DNA from: Paludisphaera rhizosphaerae
GTDB taxonomy: Bacteria; Planctomycetota; Planctomycetia; Isosphaerales; Isosphaeraceae
Reading direction: 5' to 3'
Length of the DNA stretch: 64,000 bases
NCBI RefSeq assembly: GCF_011065895.1
Contig: NZ_JAALCR010000009.1
Location: forward strand, 186,001 to 250,000
Positions 29,295 through 37,495 of the stretch are shown in pieces. The position numbers and the translations under genes are program-made. Numbering within the stretch: the stretch's first letter is position 1; every line of letters starts with the position of its first letter. The notes beneath the pieces were generated by a model that worked only from the letters and a program-made list of their open reading frames with translations, made no database searches and was not told where the DNA came from.

Positions 29295-30623
29295 TCAATT
29301 TGGGAAGCACTTGCCGAACGCGACCAGGAGCCGCAGCGGGCCTCGGACGCGGATCTTCCCGCGGAGCATCGCCCAGACGAGGCTCCGTCGCCTGGCCAGA
29401 AAGCCCATCCAGGCGTCGCTGTCGGCCGTGATTCGCATCTGGGCTTCGCCGACCAACCCGTCCTGAACGGTCAGCCTGCGATCCTTGATTACGACGGTCG
29501 CCTCGGCAGGTTCTCGCCCCGTGAACGTGAAGTGGTAGGCGGCCGACAACCCCCGCGAGGCCTCGCGCTGGAAGGTGAGCCTCATCCCGAAGAGGAACCC
29601 GCGGATGGACGCGGGACGCATCCCGCGCACGCGGCGGATCGTCTTCCGCGGGAACCGTTTCGCGACGTGCGCCTCGGCGTCCGAGCCGGGGACGACGTAG
29701 ATCGGCTCCTCCTTTTGCTTCAGGGGATCGACGACCTGCTCGAGAAAGGTCTTGCGATCGTCGAGGAACGGCCCGATGACGTCCTCGCCCGCGGGGCAGA
29801 CGGCCAGGCAGTAGGCGGCCTTGTAGTTCGCCTTGAACGACAGGCTCTGCCACATCGACGCCGACTCGTTCGCCGGGACCCGGCGACGATAATCCTCGCC
29901 GTCGCGGCTGTCGGCGATCGTCGCGACCCAGTCGGTGAACCCGTTCATGAACTCGCGGTAGTTGTGCGTCACGCAGGCGGAGAAGTTGAAGTCTCCGTCC
30001 GCGCCAATGGCTCCGACCGGGCAGGCCGCCACGCAGAGCTTGCAGCCCAGGCACGGGTTGTAGTCGATCGGGGCAGCCTGGGCGGAGACGTCGGCCGCCA
30101 CCAGGATGGTCCCCAGGTTGATGAAGCTGCCGAAGACCGGGTGGATGACGCAACGGTGCAGGCCCATCTGACCCAACCCGGCCGCAACGGCGACCGGCTT
30201 GTGCGCGACGACCCAGATCCGCCCGGGGAAGCGGTCCATCTCCATCGGAAAGGCGGACGTCGGATTCAGGGCCGGCACGCCCGCCTCGCCGAGCGCCCGC
30301 ACGACCTTGCGCGTCACCTCGTCGAGATGCTCGTAGTTGGCGTGGAACTCCTGGTTGGCGATCGATCGGGCCGGGCTCCGGATCGGCTCCGGGTTGAGGC
30401 GGCAGACCAGGCTGACGAGCGTCCGCGTCGTCGGGAAGGCGGAGAGGATCTCGGATCGCTGATCGTCGAGTTCGGTACGCCCGATCGCCACGAACCCGAC
30501 GTCGTCGGCCCCGGCGTCGAGGCAGAGTTGCCGCAGCCAGGCGGCGTCCAGCGAATCCGGCGCCTCCGCCCTCGCCCGCTCCCGATGGCGAACCACGCTC
30601 GGATGCCGATCCAGCTTCGTCAC
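29295..30623 (-). CDS. QueG-like 4Fe-4S protein fused to an SCP2-like sterol-carrier domain
   Basis: The 442-residue protein has an epoxyqueuosine-reductase-like N-terminal and middle part. A first cluster motif 'CLGCKLCVAACPVG' lies near residue 190 and a second 'CLAVCPAGEDV' near 270, enough Cys for two [4Fe-4S] clusters. The last 95 residues ('YHFTFTGREPAEATVVIKDRRL' region to the end) look like an SCP2 lipid-binding domain. QueG itself lacks such a domain, so this is probably a redox enzyme for a hydrophobic substrate rather than a tRNA-modification enzyme. The start is GTG at 30623 with AAGGAG 6-7 nt upstream. A perfect 16-bp palindrome abuts the Shine-Dalgarno. fabF follows after 19 bp. 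Confidence 0.75.
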   Translation of the reverse strand: MTKLDRHPSVVRHRERARAEAPDSLDAAWLRQLCLDAGADDVGFVAIGRTELDDQRSEILSAFPTTRTLVSLVCRLNPEPIRSPARSIANQEFHANYEHLDEVTRKVVRALGEAGVPALNPTSAFPMEMDRFPGRIWVVAHKPVAVAAGLGQMGLHRCVIHPVFGSFINLGTILVAADVSAQAAPIDYNPCLGCKLCVAACPVGAIGADGDFNFSACVTHNYREFMNGFTDWVATIADSRDGEDYRRRVPANESASMWQSLSFKANYKAAYCLAVCPAGEDVIGPFLDDRKTFLEQVVDPLKQKEEPIYVVPGSDAEAHVAKRFPRKTIRRVRGMRPASIRGFLFGMRLTFQREASRGLSAAYHFTFTGREPAEATVVIKDRRLTVQDGLVGEAQMRITADSDAWMGFLARRRSLVWAMLRGKIRVRGPLRLLVAFGKCFPN

Positions 30624-30635
30624 GAGAACTCCTTC

Positions 30636-30651
30636 TGTTGTAGCTACAACA
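30636..30651 (-). promoter_or_regulatory. Palindromic operator upstream of the FeS-SCP2/fabF operon
   Basis: Perfect 16-bp palindrome TGTTGTAGCTACAACA directly before the Shine-Dalgarno of the FeS-SCP2 gene and 40 bp after the marR stop. It shares the half-sites GTTGTA-N2-TACNAC with the site at 31156-31171 before marR, so it is probably the binding site of that MarR protein. Confidence 0.7.
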
Positions 30652-30691
30652 AATGCGATCGATTGTTCTCGAAGCCCATGAGCCGCCGGCG

Positions 30692-31150
30692 TTAATCGGC
30701 GGCCGCGCCCCAGCCAAGCCTCGACGCGATCTCACGGATGGCTTCCACGCCAGGGTCGCCGATCAACCGTTTCGCCTCGGCTTGGGCCTTCTCCCAGGCG
30801 GGCTGGGTCCGGGCGAGCAGGTCCCGCCCCACGGGCGTGACGCGGAGCAACTGGTTCCGCCCGCCGGTCGGCGGGTCCGACTCCAGCCAGCCCTTCTTCT
30901 TCATGACCTCCACGTCCCGGCTGAGCGTCGATTTCTCGATCCGCAGGAGTCGGGCGATCTCGGTAGGCCTGGCCTCACCCCGGCGGGCCACCGCCACCAG
31001 GATGTTCCCCTGGCTGACCCGAAGCCCACTGGGCCTGAGCGCCTCGTCGTAGATGGCGGTCACAACCCGGTTGATGAGGCGCACCCGGACTGCGATGCAA
31101 TCCGTCGCCACCGTCTCGAGCATTTCCGGCTTGAGGGGGTCTCGCTTCAT
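30692..31150 (-). CDS. MarR family transcriptional regulator
   Basis: A 152-residue winged-helix repressor. The recognition region is 'LRVSQGNILVAVARRG' then 'RPTEIARLLRIEKSTLSRDVEVMKKKGWLE', and the wing 'DPPTGGRNQLLRVTPVG' (landmarks), flanked by dimerisation helices. It is divergent from a thioesterase gene and precedes the FeS-SCP2/fabF pair on the same strand. I chose ATG 31150, where MarR homology begins; the frame remains open to 31264 but would overlap the thioesterase start. No Shine-Dalgarno fits this ATG, and a likely -10 box ends 8 nt before it, so the mRNA may be leaderless. The ligand is unknown; the neighbours suggest a lipid or phenolic compound. Confidence 0.85.
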   Translation of the reverse strand: MKRDPLKPEMLETVATDCIAVRVRLINRVVTAIYDEALRPSGLRVSQGNILVAVARRGEARPTEIARLLRIEKSTLSRDVEVMKKKGWLESDPPTGGRNQLLRVTPVGRDLLARTQPAWEKAQAEAKRLIGDPGVEAIREIASRLGWGAAAD

Positions 31151-31155
31151 ACTAA

Positions 31156-31185
31156 CGTTGTATATACTACGAAAGGTCTGGTCAA
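31156..31185 (-). promoter_or_regulatory. marR promoter with overlapping operator
   Basis: On the minus strand, TTGACC (31180-31185) is followed after 17 bp by TACAAC (31157-31162), or after 15 bp by TATACA. An imperfect palindrome CGTTGTATATACTACG (31156-31171 on plus; one mismatched pair) overlaps the -10 region. Its half-sites match the perfect palindrome at 30636-30651, which indicates autoregulation by the MarR product. Confidence 0.65.
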
Positions 31186-31235
31186 GGGGGCTCGTCGAGT
31201 GAGGCGCCCTGCTGGAGGTTTGATCGGAGGGAGTC

Positions 31236-31724
31236 ATGTCATCGATACTTGAACGGGGCCTCAAAATCCTGGCCGGCGAACTCCCCGCGCCTCCCGCGAT
31301 GCAACTCCTGGGGATCGTCGCCAGGGAGTTGGAGCCGGGACGGGCGGTGTTCGAGCTTGCCGCGGACGCGAGGCATCACAACCCCATGGGGACGCTGCAC
31401 GGCGGCGTCTACTGCGACCTGGCCGACGCGGCGATGGCGATGGCCTACGGGGCGACCCTCGCCGACGGCGAGTCGATGACCACGGTCGAGCTGAAGATGC
31501 AGTTCCTCCGCCCGGTGCGGACGGCCCTGCTCACGGCGGAGGCCCGGGTGGTCCAGGCGACGAGTTCGATCGGCTACACCGAGTGCGAGATCCGCGACGC
31601 GCGCGGCCGATTGATGGCGAAGGCGTCCAGCACCTGCATGCGCCTCTCCAAGACAGGCCGTCGGAGCGAGGGCCGGCCGAACGCTGCGGAAAGCCCGGAC
31701 GAACTCCCCAGGAAGCCGGACTGA
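31236..31724 (+). CDS. PaaI-type hotdog-fold thioesterase
   Basis: This 162-residue protein has the PaaI/YigI-type hotdog signature: 'NPMGTLHGGVYCDLADAAMAMA' with the catalytic-region HGG (about 53-55) and Asp in 'CDLADA', then 'TTVELKMQFLRPV'. Such enzymes hydrolyse acyl- or aryl-CoA thioesters. The gene is divergent from marR with the operator in the shared gap, and probably belongs to the same regulon as the FeS-SCP2/fabF operon. GGAGGG at 31226-31231 supports ATG 31236. The last 30 residues are a polar tail without homology. Confidence 0.85.
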   Translation: MSSILERGLKILAGELPAPPAMQLLGIVARELEPGRAVFELAADARHHNPMGTLHGGVYCDLADAAMAMAYGATLADGESMTTVELKMQFLRPVRTALLTAEARVVQATSSIGYTECEIRDARGRLMAKASSTCMRLSKTGRRSEGRPNAAESPDELPRKPD

Positions 31725-31794
31725 TCAGGAGGACGACACCGGCCCTGACGACCATGGTGCTTTCACGATCAGCGCCGTCGGTCGTTCCGCCGCC

Positions 31795-34700
31795 TCAGGA
31801 GTCCGCCTTGGGGGGCGTGGGGATGGTGGCGAAGTCCGGCCCTTTGCGGGTGAGCGGGCTGCGCGGGGAGAGTCGCAGGGATTCGGGCGAGAGCGACTTC
31901 GCCGGAAGCGACGGGGCCTTGCGGTCGACGAAGTCGACGTCGACGACGGGGGCGTCGTCGCGGGCCACGAAGTTGTTGAGCCAGTCCGAACGGGTGTAGC
32001 GCTGGGGAGGGACGCCGGTCTGGCCGCCGTCGTCCACGCGGTAGACGGCGATGTCGTGGTAGCCGACGTTTTCGCCCGTCCAGCGGATCCGGTCGGCGAG
32101 GTCGCGGGTGCGGCCTCGGCCGTCGACGCGGAACAAGGGGGACGAGCCGTCGCCGCCGGTGCTCAGGACCGAGTCCCGGGCTTCGACCTGGGCGAGTGGC
32201 AACTCGGTCTCGTCGATCGAGCCTTCCAGGTGGATCAGGCCTCCCTTCGCCCGGGCCAGGGTGCGGTCGAGGCGGAGGCTCAGCGATGGATCCTCGCGAG
32301 TCGGCAAGGTCCCGCCCTGGGCGTGGACCAGCGAGCCGTCGGCGGCGGCGACGACGTTGTCCAGCCGGCACTCGAGCCGCTGGTTCGACCCCACCGCGAC
32401 GACGTCGCCCGCCGTGCGGAGGAAGCCGTCTCGGATTCGGATGACGGCCGGCCGCGGCGGGATCCCATCGGCGGGGAAGCCTCCGGCGCGTTGGGGGACG
32501 ACGGCCGCGACGGCAAGCGCCGTGGCCTGGCCGACGAGGCTGATCGTGCAGTCGGTCAGCTCGACGGTCGCCCCGGCCGCCGCCACGAAGGCTGCGAGCC
32601 GACCCATCGACTGGCGGTCGAAGTCCTGGACGATCACGTCCACGCCCCGCAGTCTCAACTCGCCCGACGGGACGTGGAAGAGCGCGCTCCAGGAGGCCGG
32701 CGAGCCGAACGGCGAGGGGTGGAACCGGAGTCGGGGACGATGGCGACGCTCGCCGGGTTCGGCGGCGATCGTCCATGAGCCGGGCGGGAGGTCCAGCGAC
32801 GCCAACTCCAGATCGACGCCCGAGCCGAGCCGCAGCTCTCCGCCGCCCGCCGGGGCGTGGTGGGCGATCAGAGCCCGCAGCTGCTCGGCACTTCGGATCA
32901 CGTCCTCTTCCGGAACCGTCGCCTCTTCGTGGGTGGGGGCCGGGCGCGTGGGCTCGGCGGCGGCCTTCGTCGCGGCGGCGTTCGGGACGCCCATCGCGGG
33001 GGTCGCTTCGAAGGGGCGTGCGCCGGAGTCGTCCTCGGCGGCGTCCACCGTCTCCATCGGCGGCATCGTCATCGGTTCCGGAAGGTCCCCCTGGGCGAGA
33101 TCGCCGGGCAGGGAGGTTTCGGCTCGGGGCTCGTCGGGTGATGCGACGGTCGGGGAACCGGGCTCCGGCTCGTCGAGGTCGGCCGCCGCAAGCGCAGACG
33201 CGGCGAGTCGCGGGGGACCAGCCGCGACGATCAGGGCGCCGAACGGGCCCTTGCGCGCGCCGACGTTCGTCGCCGAGGCCAGCCGGAACGCCTTTGAGGG
33301 AGCTTCGCGGTTCTGGGTCAGCTCGCGGGTTGGGTCGGGGGATTCCCAGACGGGGGTCGCCGCGAGCGAGGAGCGGGCCTCGCGGAGGTCGGCCCGCCAG
33401 CGGTCGAAATCGCGGACCGCCTCGTCGGAGTTCGGTTTCCCAGCAACGTCGAGCAGGACGTCGAACTTGCCGTAGAGGTTGGAGCGTCCGTTCCAGGACA
33501 GGTCCCGAGGGGCGTCGACCAGGGCCAGGATCCGAGGGCCGACGACGGTCGAGACGTCCGTCGGGGCCAGCACGCAGTCGTCGACCTGGAACCTCGCCTG
33601 GGGGCCGCGGACCCGGAAGACGGGGGCCGCGCCGGCCATGAAGCTGGAGCGGACGATCAGGACGTCGCGCGAGGGGGCGGAGGCGGAGGCGTCGCTGTCG
33701 TCGTCAAGGGCGACGGCGGTCCCTCCAGGGCCGAAGGTGCAGTCGTGAAGCTGGACGTCGGCGGGGCCCTCGCAGTCGACGGCGACGGCGCCCGGATCGA
33801 AGTGGCACTGGTCGGCGATGATCGGCGGCGGTCGGTCGCCGGACGGCGGATCGGGATGGGAGACCCGGCTGCGGACGGCGACCAAACCCGGTCCGGCCGC
33901 CGGATCGCCGGGACGCCGGAAGGAGCACCCTTTGAGGCGCAACTCGGCGTCTTCCAACAGGATCGAGGCGAGCCGATCGTCCAGCGCGCGGCCCTCGGCC
34001 TCGAAAACGAGGCCCTCGACGTTCAGCCGGCCGCGAGTGAAGGCGATCAGCGAGGTCGCCGGGGATCGGGCGTCGGCGGCGAAACGGAGCACCGGCCGTT
34101 TGCCGGCCTCGGCGCGGATCGTGAGGTCGCGCGGAGCCTGATCGCCCCGGGCTGTCGGCGGTCGGCCGCCGACAAGATAGGGGCCGTCCCCGGTGAGCGT
34201 GATCACCGCCTTGTGAGGAGCCGAGGCCAGGATCGCGGTCAGGTCTTCGCCGGGACGAACGTCGATCTTCCGCGGCGTCGTCGAGCCCGTCGCCGAGGCG
34301 GATGAGGCCGAGACCGCGCCAGGGGGCCCCAGGGCCGGGCCGGCGACGGCCGCCGTCGATGGGACGGGTGACGAAGACCGCGAGGCGCTCAGCGGCGGAT
34401 ACTCGACGGGGGGCGACGCCGTCGGCGGATCGATCAGGTCGCGTCCCCAGAAGAAGAGGCCGGCGCCCAGCATCAAAAAGCCGGCCAGGGTGAGCAGAGC
34501 CAGCGGCCGTTCCCACGCCGGCCGCTCGACGCTCGCCGCGACGGCCGTCTCGACGTGCGGCAGTGTCAGGCCGGTTCGGCCGGCGACGTGCAGCAGGTCG
34601 CGGACGAGCTGCTCCGGCGACTGGCAGCGCCGGTCGCGGTCCTTGGCCATCAGCTTGTCGAGCACCTTCGCCAGCGCCGGCGGCACGGCGGGGTTCAACT

Positions 34701-35619
34701 CGCGGACGTCCGGCGGCGGCTCTTCCTGATGCTGCAAGAGCTTCTGGAGCACGGTGCCGCCTGGAAACGGCGGCTGGCCGGTCAGCATGTGGAAGAGCGT
34801 GCAGCCCAACGAGTAAAGGTCGCTGCGGACGTCGACGTCCCTGGGATCGCGGGCCTGTTCAGGGCTGATGTAGTCGAACGTCCCCAGGGTCATGCCGGTC
34901 TGGGTCAGGCCGCCGCGCTCGCTCTGGCGCTCGAACCGCCGGGCCAGGCCCATGTCCACCAGCTTCGCCCGCCCCTCGGGGGTCAGGATGATGTTCGACG
35001 GCTTGACGTCGCGGTGGACGACGCCCCGGAGCGAGGCGTGGACGAGAGCCTGGGCGATCTGGAGCGTGACGTCCACCGCCTCGGCGACGGGCATCGGCCC
35101 GTTCGCGTCGACCCGTTTCCGGACCGTTTCGCCGGCGACGTACTCGAAGACGATGTAGTGGTACGGCCCGTCCTGCCCCAGGCTGTAGACTCGCGCGATG
35201 TTCTCATGATCGAGCCGGGCCGCCGATTTCCCCTCTTGATAGAACCGCTGGACGACCTCGGGATCGTCCACCTGGTCAGGGGGGAGGAGCTTCAGGGCGA
35301 CCTCGCGGTCGAGCGTGGTGTCCTGGGCCCGGAAGACGGCCCCCATCCCGCCGGCGCCGATGGCCTCTTCCAGGACGAACGTCCCCAGGACGTCGCCGGC
35401 GCGAGGGAGCGGCGGCGTCGGCGTGGACCGGACGACGGCCGACGATCGCTTCGAGTTCGCGCTCGACCCGCGGAGGACGGTCGGCGAGCCGTCGGCCTCG
35501 TCGCCGGGCGTCTGTCCCGCGGCCATTCCGCGCGCCGACGCATGGCTCCGCGAGCCCGGGGAGGGCGCACGACCGCTCCGAGGGTCGGGGGGAGGCGTCG
35601 GGGTCTCGTGATCGCTCAA
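31795..35619 (-). CDS. Transmembrane Ser/Thr protein kinase with extracellular beta-helix-like region
   Basis: A 1274-residue protein. After a disordered N-terminus, residues 75-345 are a PknB-type kinase: 'IGAGGMGAVFRA', Lys in 'EVALKLL', 'HRDVKPSN', 'VDMGLARRF' and 'GTFDYISPEQARD'. The usual DFG is DMG. One membrane helix lies near 370-395 ('PLALLTLAGFLMLGAGLFFWG' region). The remaining 850 residues carry repeated short strands of a right-handed beta-helix kind ('LIVRSSFMAG', 'VELTDCTISL'), split by a Pro/Glu/Ala linker. This fits a sensor kinase reading a wall or matrix ligand. The start is TTG at 35619 behind a GGGGGAT stretch; a start at the internal MAAGQ is possible. Confidence 0.85.
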   Translation of the reverse strand: MSDHETPTPPPDPRSGRAPSPGSRSHASARGMAAGQTPGDEADGSPTVLRGSSANSKRSSAVVRSTPTPPLPRAGDVLGTFVLEEAIGAGGMGAVFRAQDTTLDREVALKLLPPDQVDDPEVVQRFYQEGKSAARLDHENIARVYSLGQDGPYHYIVFEYVAGETVRKRVDANGPMPVAEAVDVTLQIAQALVHASLRGVVHRDVKPSNIILTPEGRAKLVDMGLARRFERQSERGGLTQTGMTLGTFDYISPEQARDPRDVDVRSDLYSLGCTLFHMLTGQPPFPGGTVLQKLLQHQEEPPPDVRELNPAVPPALAKVLDKLMAKDRDRRCQSPEQLVRDLLHVAGRTGLTLPHVETAVAASVERPAWERPLALLTLAGFLMLGAGLFFWGRDLIDPPTASPPVEYPPLSASRSSSPVPSTAAVAGPALGPPGAVSASSASATGSTTPRKIDVRPGEDLTAILASAPHKAVITLTGDGPYLVGGRPPTARGDQAPRDLTIRAEAGKRPVLRFAADARSPATSLIAFTRGRLNVEGLVFEAEGRALDDRLASILLEDAELRLKGCSFRRPGDPAAGPGLVAVRSRVSHPDPPSGDRPPPIIADQCHFDPGAVAVDCEGPADVQLHDCTFGPGGTAVALDDDSDASASAPSRDVLIVRSSFMAGAAPVFRVRGPQARFQVDDCVLAPTDVSTVVGPRILALVDAPRDLSWNGRSNLYGKFDVLLDVAGKPNSDEAVRDFDRWRADLREARSSLAATPVWESPDPTRELTQNREAPSKAFRLASATNVGARKGPFGALIVAAGPPRLAASALAAADLDEPEPGSPTVASPDEPRAETSLPGDLAQGDLPEPMTMPPMETVDAAEDDSGARPFEATPAMGVPNAAATKAAAEPTRPAPTHEEATVPEEDVIRSAEQLRALIAHHAPAGGGELRLGSGVDLELASLDLPPGSWTIAAEPGERRHRPRLRFHPSPFGSPASWSALFHVPSGELRLRGVDVIVQDFDRQSMGRLAAFVAAAGATVELTDCTISLVGQATALAVAAVVPQRAGGFPADGIPPRPAVIRIRDGFLRTAGDVVAVGSNQRLECRLDNVVAAADGSLVHAQGGTLPTREDPSLSLRLDRTLARAKGGLIHLEGSIDETELPLAQVEARDSVLSTGGDGSSPLFRVDGRGRTRDLADRIRWTGENVGYHDIAVYRVDDGGQTGVPPQRYTRSDWLNNFVARDDAPVVDVDFVDRKAPSLPAKSLSPESLRLSPRSPLTRKGPDFATIPTPPKADS

Positions 35620-35923
35620 AGGGGCTCATCCCCCAAACAGGACGTCCGTGCGCATCCCTGGCGTTTCGAGACGAGAGACGACTGCTCAACCGCGGGACGT
35701 GAGGCCCATACGTGCATGCTGTGACGCGGAGCCTATCCAACTATATAGGCCGGAGCCTTCCGCTGTCAATGAGACCCTTGGCGGGCGGCGGCCCGTGAAC
35801 CTCTCCTTAAACCGACTCAAGCCGAAAAACCCTGGCGGTCGATACAAAACTTCGGACGCTTCGGCCAAGGCCGGACGTGTCGTGGCAGGCATGGACAGGA
35901 CTGGCGGCGCCAGGAGGCAGCGT
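35620..35923. other. Divergent intergenic region
   Basis: About 300 bp between the kinase and cyclophilin genes. It contains a locally AT-rich stretch near 35738-35750 (AACTATATAGG) that could hold a -10 element. No RNA or repeat was seen. An AGGAGG Shine-Dalgarno at 35912-35917 belongs to the downstream gene. Confidence 0.4.
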
Positions 35924-37411
35924 ATGTGGCACAGGATCCTTCGGAGGAAGCCGTTTCTTGCGTTCCCGCAAGCAAGCGGAACAGCCTGGCGCTCCGCCGC
36001 CCGAGCCAAGCGCCGTCCCGCCTTCGAGCCCCTCGAAGGCCGTGAGTTGATGACCGCCTCGCTGGCCGCGATTCCGGACGTCGCCGCGCCGGCCGGGGAA
36101 GGTTACCAGCTAACCCTGGACGGCAGCGCCTCCGGGGCCACGGATCAGACGTTCACGGCGACCTCGGACAACCCGAACATCTCGGTCTCCGTGGCGGACG
36201 GCCAGTTCTGGACGATCGACGTCCTGCACCTCTCGGCCGGGGGCTCCGACCCCACGATCATCAACGAGCCGATGACGTTCCAGTTCTTCCCTGAAGTCGC
36301 CCCGAACACGGTCCAGCGGATCACGAACTTCAGCAACAACGGCTACTACGTCGACACCGGCCGTTACTTCCCCCGGATCTTCGCCGGATTCGTCGCGCAG
36401 GGCGGTTCCGACAGCCCCACCAGCACCTCGTCGAGCAGCGGCGTGACGCCGATCGGCACCGAGGTCACTCCGTCGGTCGACTTCAGCAGCTACGGCCAGC
36501 TCGCCATGGCCAATACGGGCTCGGCCAACTCCAGCGACGCACAGTTCTTCATCACCTACGGCCCGCAGTCGTCGCTCAACCAGAAGTACACGATCTTCGG
36601 CCAGCAGGTCTCAGGCTACGACACGCTGGAGAAGCTCTCGCAGGTCTCCGTCACCACCAACTCCTCGGGCGAGAATTCGGTCCCGGTCAATCCGGTGACC
36701 ATCACCAGCTCGACGATCTCCGACACGAACCCCAACGGCGCGCTGCTGATCGACACGACCAAGGCCGCGCCAGGGTCCAAGGCCACGATCACCGTGACGG
36801 CGACCGACCCGGCCGACGGCACGACGACCTCGCAGAAGTTCACCGTCTACGTCGCCGGCGACACCCAGGCCGTCCGCCAGATCGGCGACGTGCTGATCGC
36901 CACGCCGATCGCCCTGGGCAAGTTCTTCGGCGGCACCAACACGATCGAGGTCAAGCAGGTCGCCGCCCCGACGATCCCTGCCTCGCAGCAGGTCCAGGTG
37001 TTCGTCAACGGCGTGCTCGACACGACTCAGCCGTCGCCGGACAGCCTCTCCCAGATCATCGTTCAGGGCTCGAAGGCCAACGACAACATCACGGTCGACA
37101 ACTCCGTCACCGTCCCCACGACGGCCGACGGCGGCCAGGGGGGCAAGAACAGGGTCACGGCGGGGGGCGGCTACTCGATCTCCCACGGCTGGTTCGGCAA
37201 GACCACGCTGGTCGCCGGCGACGGTCAGAACAAGCTGATCGGCCGAGCCGGGCGGGTCCGCTTCCGGGCCAACGCCAACACCGACTACGCCTACGCCGGC
37301 GAGGCCCGCGGCCGCGCCAGCAACGGCCAGACGCTCAAGCCGACCGGCACGTACTACCGCTACATCAACGGCCACCTGGTCCCCGTTCTCAAGATCCGAA
37401 GCTCAAGTTAA
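35924..37411 (+). CDS. Secreted cyclophilin-type peptidyl-prolyl isomerase
   Basis: A 495-residue protein. Its N-terminus is Arg-rich and carries 'FEPLEGRELMTAS' (about 30-42), the planctomycete LExLExR surface-protein signature also seen in the gene at 5156. Residues 95-240 form a cyclophilin domain ('NTVQRITNFSNNGYY', 'FVAQGGS', 'LAMANTGSANSSDAQFFI', 'YTIFGQQVSGYDTLEKL'). A long C-terminal part follows with 'GGYSISHGWFGKTTLVAGDGQN' and a basic end. It probably assists folding or is displayed at the surface. ATG 35924 is set by AGGAGG 6 nt upstream. Confidence 0.85.
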   Translation: MWHRILRRKPFLAFPQASGTAWRSAARAKRRPAFEPLEGRELMTASLAAIPDVAAPAGEGYQLTLDGSASGATDQTFTATSDNPNISVSVADGQFWTIDVLHLSAGGSDPTIINEPMTFQFFPEVAPNTVQRITNFSNNGYYVDTGRYFPRIFAGFVAQGGSDSPTSTSSSSGVTPIGTEVTPSVDFSSYGQLAMANTGSANSSDAQFFITYGPQSSLNQKYTIFGQQVSGYDTLEKLSQVSVTTNSSGENSVPVNPVTITSSTISDTNPNGALLIDTTKAAPGSKATITVTATDPADGTTTSQKFTVYVAGDTQAVRQIGDVLIATPIALGKFFGGTNTIEVKQVAAPTIPASQQVQVFVNGVLDTTQPSPDSLSQIIVQGSKANDNITVDNSVTVPTTADGGQGGKNRVTAGGGYSISHGWFGKTTLVAGDGQNKLIGRAGRVRFRANANTDYAYAGEARGRASNGQTLKPTGTYYRYINGHLVPVLKIRSSS

Positions 37412-37437
37412 CCTGGACGGGACCCGTCGAACGACCG

Positions 37438-37461
37438 CGAAGCGGGGGCGACCCCGCTTCG
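37438..37461 (+). terminator. Hairpin terminator after the cyclophilin gene
   Basis: A stem GAAGCGGGG (37439-37447) pairs perfectly with CCCCGCTTC (37452-37460) across a GCGA tetraloop; the stem can extend by a further C-G pair. It lies 27 nt after the stop and 35 nt before the hrpB start. Confidence 0.65.
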
Positions 37462-37495
37462 TCGCGTTTCGAAGCCCGACCGAGTTCCGCCCGCC

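Noticed and set aside
29295-30623. Annotation as queG (epoxyqueuosine reductase)
   Set aside because: The iron-sulfur motifs fit, but the SCP2-like C-terminal domain and the lipid-gene context do not, so a specific queuosine role is not supported.
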